This document shows positions 13,801 through 17,319 of a stretch of 17,319 nucleotides of DNA, piece after piece. Below the pieces are notes generated by a model. The model saw nothing but the letters and a program-made list of their open reading frames with translations, searched no databases and was not told the DNA's origin. The number at the start of each line of letters is the position of its first letter. Positions within the stretch are counted from its first letter, which is position 1. Made by a program: the position numbers and the translations under genes. The DNA comes from Betaproteobacteria bacterium (GTDB lineage: Bacteria > Pseudomonadota > Gammaproteobacteria > Burkholderiales > Burkholderiaceae_E), in NCBI GenBank assembly GCA_009922405.1, contig RFVZ01000021.1, positions 1-17,319 of the forward strand, written 5' to 3'.

Positions 13801-15242
13801 GTTAGTCGCCCCTCAAGGTCATGCTCATCGGCTGCAAGAATGGTGACATCAATGAACTGACCCACCCGCAGTTCACGCATTTGATTCGCGCTGAGGGTGA
13901 CCCGAACGACACCGTCAATTTCGGGAGCGTCTGCGGTCGAGCGGGCAATTGCCGTTGGTTCACCCGGCGCATCGTCGGAATCTTCGTCACCGACAAGCCA
14001 AACCAACTCGTCGATCAATACACGTTCGCGCGCTCCGACTCGTCGAGCCAAGCGCCGTGATGAGATATCGGCCTGATGAGCCATCAATCGATCACGCCGC
14101 TCCTCGCGCAATTGAGAAGGAACGGCCCCCGATAACGCATTCGCCGCAGCCCCTTCGACCGGTGAATACGCAAAACAACCGACGCGATCGAGCTCGGCAG
14201 CAGACAGGAAATCTAGTACGGCCTGGAACTCGGACTCGGTCTCGCCCGGAAAGCCCGCAATGAATGTGCTGCGGACTGTGAGGTTCGGCAACAATGCGCG
14301 CCAGGCCTGAATCCGCTCAAGGTTTCGTTCGCCGTTTGCTGGCCGTTTCATTCGACGGAGCACGTCCGGGTGAGCGTGTTGGAACGGCACATCAAGATAG
14401 GGCACGAGCACCTTCGAGTAACGACTGTCGGCCATGATCCCGACCACCTCATCCACGTGTGGGTAGGGATAGACGTAATGGAACCGGACCCAGCCGCCAT
14501 AGTCGGAGGCAACCCGCCCGAGCGCCTCGGCAAGATCTGCGAAACGAGTTCGGGCTGGTCGACCGTCTAAGAATTCCGTTCGATAATTGATATCGACGCC
14601 GTAGGCTGAGGTGTCTTGAGAGATCACCAGGAGTTCTCGAACACCTCGCTTAAAAAGTGCCTCGGCTTCCCGAACCACCTCGCTGATCGGTCGACTGACC
14701 AGATCGCCGCGCATCGAAGGGATGATGCAAAAGGTGCAACGATGATTGCATCCTTCGCTGATCTTCAGGTACGCATAATGCGGCGGCGTGAGTTTGACCC
14801 CTGGGTCGAACTCAATCATCGACTGGTCCGTTGTCCGCAGCGCTGGAACGCGTTTTTGAATCTGACGTTCCGCTTCAGGCTGTGGCAGGTGCCGGTGAAT
14901 CTGCGAGATCACGGCATCCGTCGCGTGGGGTCCGGTAACTGCCAAGACTTTGGGATGAACTTGAGCGACCCAGTTGGCGCCGTCCTCAGCGGTCTTCGCG
15001 CCAAGACACCCCGTCACGATCACACGACCATTTTCGGCGAGTGCTTCACCGATCGCATCGAGGCTCTCGCGCACAGCGTCATCGATAAAACCGCAGGTGT
15101 TCACGACCACCAGATCGGAGTCCCGGTAGTTCGGCGCGATCTCATAACCATCCGAACGCAATCGCGTCAGGATGAGTTCACTGTCGACAAGCGCTTTGGG
15201 ACACCCAAGCGAAACAAAACCAACACGAGGCACGTTATTCAC
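13797..15242 (-). CDS. rimO: RimO, ribosomal protein uS12 methylthiotransferase
   Basis: A radical-SAM enzyme of 481 residues from the chosen start. It methylthiolates the conserved aspartate of ribosomal protein uS12. The N-terminal cluster cysteines are C14 (SLGCPK), C50 (NTCGFI) and C79 (TGCLGAK). The radical-SAM cluster is C165, C169, C172 (CNHRCTFC). YVYPYPHVDEV, DVPFQHAHPDVLRRMKRP and a C-terminal TRAM domain follow. It is longer than E. coli RimO (441), partly from an acidic insert (GDEDSDDAPGEP) near the TRAM domain and extra residues before LTPPHYAYLK. The frame is open to a GTG at 15275. I prefer the GTG at 15242, which gives MNNVPRVGFVSLG and lies 4 bases past the phaR stop. Neither has a strong ribosome binding site, so the start is uncertain. 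Confidence 0.92.
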   Translation of the reverse strand: MNNVPRVGFVSLGCPKALVDSELILTRLRSDGYEIAPNYRDSDLVVVNTCGFIDDAVRESLDAIGEALAENGRVIVTGCLGAKTAEDGANWVAQVHPKVLAVTGPHATDAVISQIHRHLPQPEAERQIQKRVPALRTTDQSMIEFDPGVKLTPPHYAYLKISEGCNHRCTFCIIPSMRGDLVSRPISEVVREAEALFKRGVRELLVISQDTSAYGVDINYRTEFLDGRPARTRFADLAEALGRVASDYGGWVRFHYVYPYPHVDEVVGIMADSRYSKVLVPYLDVPFQHAHPDVLRRMKRPANGERNLERIQAWRALLPNLTVRSTFIAGFPGETESEFQAVLDFLSAAELDRVGCFAYSPVEGAAANALSGAVPSQLREERRDRLMAHQADISSRRLARRVGARERVLIDELVWLVGDEDSDDAPGEPTAIARSTADAPEIDGVVRVTLSANQMRELRVGQFIDVTILAADEHDLEGRLT

Positions 15243-15246
15243 AAAA

Positions 15247-15807
15247 TTACTTGGGCTCGCCACCGCCAGAACCACCTGCGCCGCCCGGGGGGACGGGGAA
15301 CTGAAAACCAGTAAACATCGAGCGCGCGTTGTGCTGCATCTGGTCCTGCATCTGCACGAAGAGATTTTTGGACTGGTCGACGTAATTCGACATCATGGAC
15401 TGCACCATGGGCGCCTGGAGACTCATGAATTGCGTCCAGAGTTCGGCACTAGGCAAGCCTTTTGAATCGTAAAGTTGGCGTGATTGGTCCTGGATCCTTG
15501 CCTGAATCTCAACAAATGCCTGAACATTTTTCTCGAGATAGGAGCCCATCATCGACTGCATCGTATTGCCGTAGAAGCGGATCATTTGCGACAGCATCGA
15601 AGACGAAAACAAGGGCTGCCCGCTAGCCTCTTCTTCGAGAATGATCTGGAGCAAGATGCTGCGGGTGAGGTCATCGCCCGTTTTCGCATCCACGACCTGG
15701 AACTCGTCCTGCGCCAACACCATCTCTTTGACATCAACCAGTGTGATGTAAACGCTGGTCTGTGTGTCGTAGAGACGGCGGTTGGGATACTTCTTGATGA
15801 GACGCAC
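15247..15807 (-). CDS. phaR: PhaR, polyhydroxyalkanoate synthesis regulator
   Basis: A 186-residue DNA- and granule-binding regulator. In Cupriavidus and relatives PhaR represses phasin genes and itself, and is titrated away by nascent polyhydroxybutyrate granules. The N-terminal PHB/PHA accumulation regulator domain is unmistakable (IKKYPNRRLYDT, VDAKTGDDLTRSILLQII). Two PHB-binding segments follow, LSQMIRFYGNTMQSMMG and LEKNVQAFVEIQ. The C-terminal half is Gln/Met-rich and helix-prone, ending in a flexible Gly-rich tail (GGAGGSGGGEPK). The start is a GTG at 15807 with AAGGAG 9 bases upstream (15817-15822). It lies 63 bp downstream of phaB on the same strand and just before rimO. A 22-bp dyad in the phaB-phaR gap may carry its regulation. 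Confidence 0.93.
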   Translation of the reverse strand: MRLIKKYPNRRLYDTQTSVYITLVDVKEMVLAQDEFQVVDAKTGDDLTRSILLQIILEEEASGQPLFSSSMLSQMIRFYGNTMQSMMGSYLEKNVQAFVEIQARIQDQSRQLYDSKGLPSAELWTQFMSLQAPMVQSMMSNYVDQSKNLFVQMQDQMQHNARSMFTGFQFPVPPGGAGGSGGGEPK

Positions 15808-15822
15808 GGGACACCGCTCCTT

Positions 15823-15844
15823 GGGACAATCCGCGGATTATCCC
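15823..15844. promoter_or_regulatory. 22-bp near-perfect dyad upstream of phaR
   Basis: Arms GGGACAATCC (15823-15832) and GGATTATCCC (15835-15844) pair at 9 of 10 positions around a central GC. The centre CCGCGG leaves no loop, which favours a protein-binding operator over an RNA hairpin. On the minus strand it includes GATAAT, a possible -10 element. It lies just upstream of the phaR ribosome binding site. Confidence 0.4.
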
Positions 15845-15870
15845 ATGCGTTCGATCACGACGTGGGGCCT

Positions 15871-16611
15871 TTAGCCCATATGCAAGCCACCGTTGACCGA
15901 GAAATCAGCGCCCGTCGCAAACCCGGCATCTTTCGACGCGAGCCACACCACCATCGAACCGATTTCGTCGGGGGTGCCAAGTCGGCGTACTGGAATCATC
16001 GCCGTGATTTTCTCCAGCGCCTCAGGTTTCATCGCCTTGACCATATCGGTTGCAATATAACCAGGGGATACGACGTTAACCGTCACCCCTTTGGATGCCA
16101 CTTCTTGGGCTAACGCCATCGTGAACCCGTAAATACCGGCTTTGGCCGCCGAGTAATTAACCTGACCAAACTGCCCGCGCTGGCCGTTGATCGACGAGAT
16201 GTTAATCACCCGCCCCCAGCCCTTTTCGACCATCCCCTCGATAACTTGCTTGGTCACGTAAAAAAGCGAGTTCAGATTGGTATCAATCACGGCGCGCCAG
16301 TCGTCGGCCGACATTTTGCGGAAAACACCGTCGCGGGTAATGCCAGCGTTATTCACCAAAACGTCAGGATTTCCGAATTGCTCGCGCACCTGGTCAAACG
16401 CGGCCTTGCAGGAATCCCAGTCGCCGACGTTGCCGACCGAGGCATGAAAGGTGTAGCCGTCGGCGGCCTGCTCTTCGATCCACTTCGCGTGGTCACGGGA
16501 TGGCCCACATCCAGCGATGACATTAAATCCCGCATCGTGGAGTCGCCGGCAAATTGCGGTTCCGATGCCGCCCATACCGCCCGTGACGTAGGCTAATTTT
16601 TGATCGCTCAT
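15871..16611 (-). CDS. phaB: PhaB, NADPH-dependent acetoacetyl-CoA reductase
   Basis: A 246-residue short-chain dehydrogenase that reduces acetoacetyl-CoA to (R)-3-hydroxybutyryl-CoA, the monomer for polyhydroxybutyrate. The cofactor loop TGGMGGIG (10-17) is clear, and NNAG is present. The catalytic Ser in NISSINGQ and the YxxxK motif in NYSAAKAG are also present, as are PhaB-typical ITRD and PGYIATDMVKA. The C terminus ADFSVNGGLHMG is nearly the same as in Cupriavidus necator PhaB, which is also 246 residues. The ATG at 16611 has AGGAGA 6 bases upstream (16618-16623). The in-frame ATG at 16638 would add nine unlikely residues. It lies 59 bp after phaA and 63 bp before phaR on the same strand. 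Confidence 0.96.
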   Translation of the reverse strand: MSDQKLAYVTGGMGGIGTAICRRLHDAGFNVIAGCGPSRDHAKWIEEQAADGYTFHASVGNVGDWDSCKAAFDQVREQFGNPDVLVNNAGITRDGVFRKMSADDWRAVIDTNLNSLFYVTKQVIEGMVEKGWGRVINISSINGQRGQFGQVNYSAAKAGIYGFTMALAQEVASKGVTVNVVSPGYIATDMVKAMKPEALEKITAMIPVRRLGTPDEIGSMVVWLASKDAGFATGADFSVNGGLHMG

Positions 16612-16630
16612 AGTCTGTCTCCTGATTGTC

Positions 16631-16646
16631 GAGCCCAAAAGGGCTT
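16631..16646 (-). other. Small hairpin between phaA and phaB
   Basis: On the minus strand AGCCC, loop TTTT, GGGCT (16645-16632), extended by one G-U pair. It lies 8 bases upstream of the phaB ribosome binding site. No T run follows the stem, so it is more likely an RNA processing, stability or translation element than a terminator. Confidence 0.35.
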
Positions 16647-16670
16647 CTGTTGATAAATATTCTCGGACGA

Positions 16671-17319
16671 TTACGATCGATTAACAGCGAGAGCGACACC
16701 CATGCCCCCGCCAATACACAGCGAAGCCAGTCCACGGTGGGCATCGCGGCGCTGCATTTCATGCAACAGCGTCACCAGAATACGCGCCCCTGAAGCACCA
16801 ATGGGGTGCCCAAGCGCAATCGCGCCGCCATTAACGTTCACTCGAGAGACATCCCATCCCATTTCTGCATTGACGGCACAGGCCTGAGCGGCGAATGCCT
16901 CGTTGATTTCCAACAGATCGAGATCCTGAGCCGACCACCCTGCCTGCTCCAGACACCGCCGGCTCGCGGGAACCGGGCCAATCCCCATCATGGCCGGATC
17001 GACACCAGCAGACGCAAAAGCCTGAATACTCGCCAGCGGACGCAGACCCAAAGCGCGTGCGCGTTCGGCCGACATCACCACCAACGCCGCTGCGCCGTCA
17101 TTAATCCCAGACGCATTGGCTGCGGTGACTGTCCCATCTTTTTTGAAAGCGGGTTTTAGACCGCTGATGGACTCGGCCGTGGTGCCAGCTTTAATGAACT
17201 CATCCGCCTTGAATTCAACAGGCGGCCCCTTACGCTGAGGTACGGGAACCGGAACAATCTCGTCAACAAACTTACCAGCGAGCTGAGCTGCTTCAGCCTT
17301 TTGCTGCGAATTCGCAGCA
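16671..17319 (-). CDS. phaA: PhaA, acetyl-CoA C-acetyltransferase (beta-ketothiolase), C-terminal part
   Basis: The C-terminal 215 residues of a thiolase whose start lies beyond the right edge. The enzyme condenses two acetyl-CoA into acetoacetyl-CoA, the first step of polyhydroxybutyrate synthesis. The visible part starts in the loop region (NSQQKAEAA) and contains TAANASGINDGAAALVVMS, NEAFAAQACAVN, the catalytic histidine in GHPIGASGARI and the catalytic cysteine in CIGGGMGVAL near the end. The N-terminal nucleophilic cysteine is outside the window. The order phaA, phaB, phaR on the minus strand matches the Burkholderiales phaCAB-phaR cluster, so phaC is expected upstream, to the right. The frame is intact over all visible codons. 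Confidence 0.95.
   Translation of the reverse strand, partial: AANSQQKAEAAQLAGKFVDEIVPVPVPQRKGPPVEFKADEFIKAGTTAESISGLKPAFKKDGTVTAANASGINDGAAALVVMSAERARALGLRPLASIQAFASAGVDPAMMGIGPVPASRRCLEQAGWSAQDLDLLEINEAFAAQACAVNAEMGWDVSRVNVNGGAIALGHPIGASGARILVTLLHEMQRRDAHRGLASLCIGGGMGVALAVNRS

Noticed and set aside
14616..15314. Plus-strand open frame (232 codons) opposite rimO
   Set aside because: It is antisense to conserved radical-SAM coding sequence and has no recognisable protein features.

Overview
The window looks like a chromosomal segment of a betaproteobacterium, most likely of the order Burkholderiales. It is moderately G+C rich. The protein sequences resemble Burkholderia, Cupriavidus and Bordetella proteins, and it carries phaA-phaB-phaR followed by rimO. 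That placement comes from remembered family sequences, not from a search. There are no tRNA or rRNA genes, insertion sequences, phage genes or CRISPR arrays. Coding density is very high: the longest gene-free stretch is 162 bp (4818-4979), and neighbouring genes often overlap by 4 bases.

Left block (1-2128, minus strand): a small secreted Arg/Glu-rich protein, tsaB, rimI and a cut-off gene related to family-4 uracil-DNA glycosylases. TsaB helps make tRNA t6A and RimI acetylates ribosomal protein bS18. The glycosylase-like protein has no cysteines and lacks recognisable catalytic motifs in the visible part.

Next block (2172-6948, plus strand): an OmpR/RisA-type response regulator overlaps an EnvZ-type histidine kinase. 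They are followed by a three-gene group: a rubrerythrin without the rubredoxin domain, a protein with two 4Fe-4S motifs and two CCG (HdrB/GlpC/LutA-type) domains, and a DUF3501 protein. This trio is the best candidate here for a poorly described system, probably peroxide/redox related. A perfect dyad lies before its first gene, and an unusually structured 162-bp spacer separates its first two genes.

Middle block (6961-12780): ispF and ispD (isoprenoid precursor synthesis, minus strand) are divergent from mfd (transcription-coupled repair) and serB (phosphoserine phosphatase). The ispD and mfd starts are only 26 bp apart, around a palindromic -10-like element.

Right block (12775-17319, minus strand): the end of phaA, then phaB, phaR, rimO and a secreted metallophosphoesterase. 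PhaA and PhaB convert acetyl-CoA to 3-hydroxybutyryl-CoA, the polyhydroxybutyrate precursor. PhaR represses granule-associated genes in relatives. RimO methylthiolates ribosomal protein uS12. A phaC gene would be expected just beyond the right edge.
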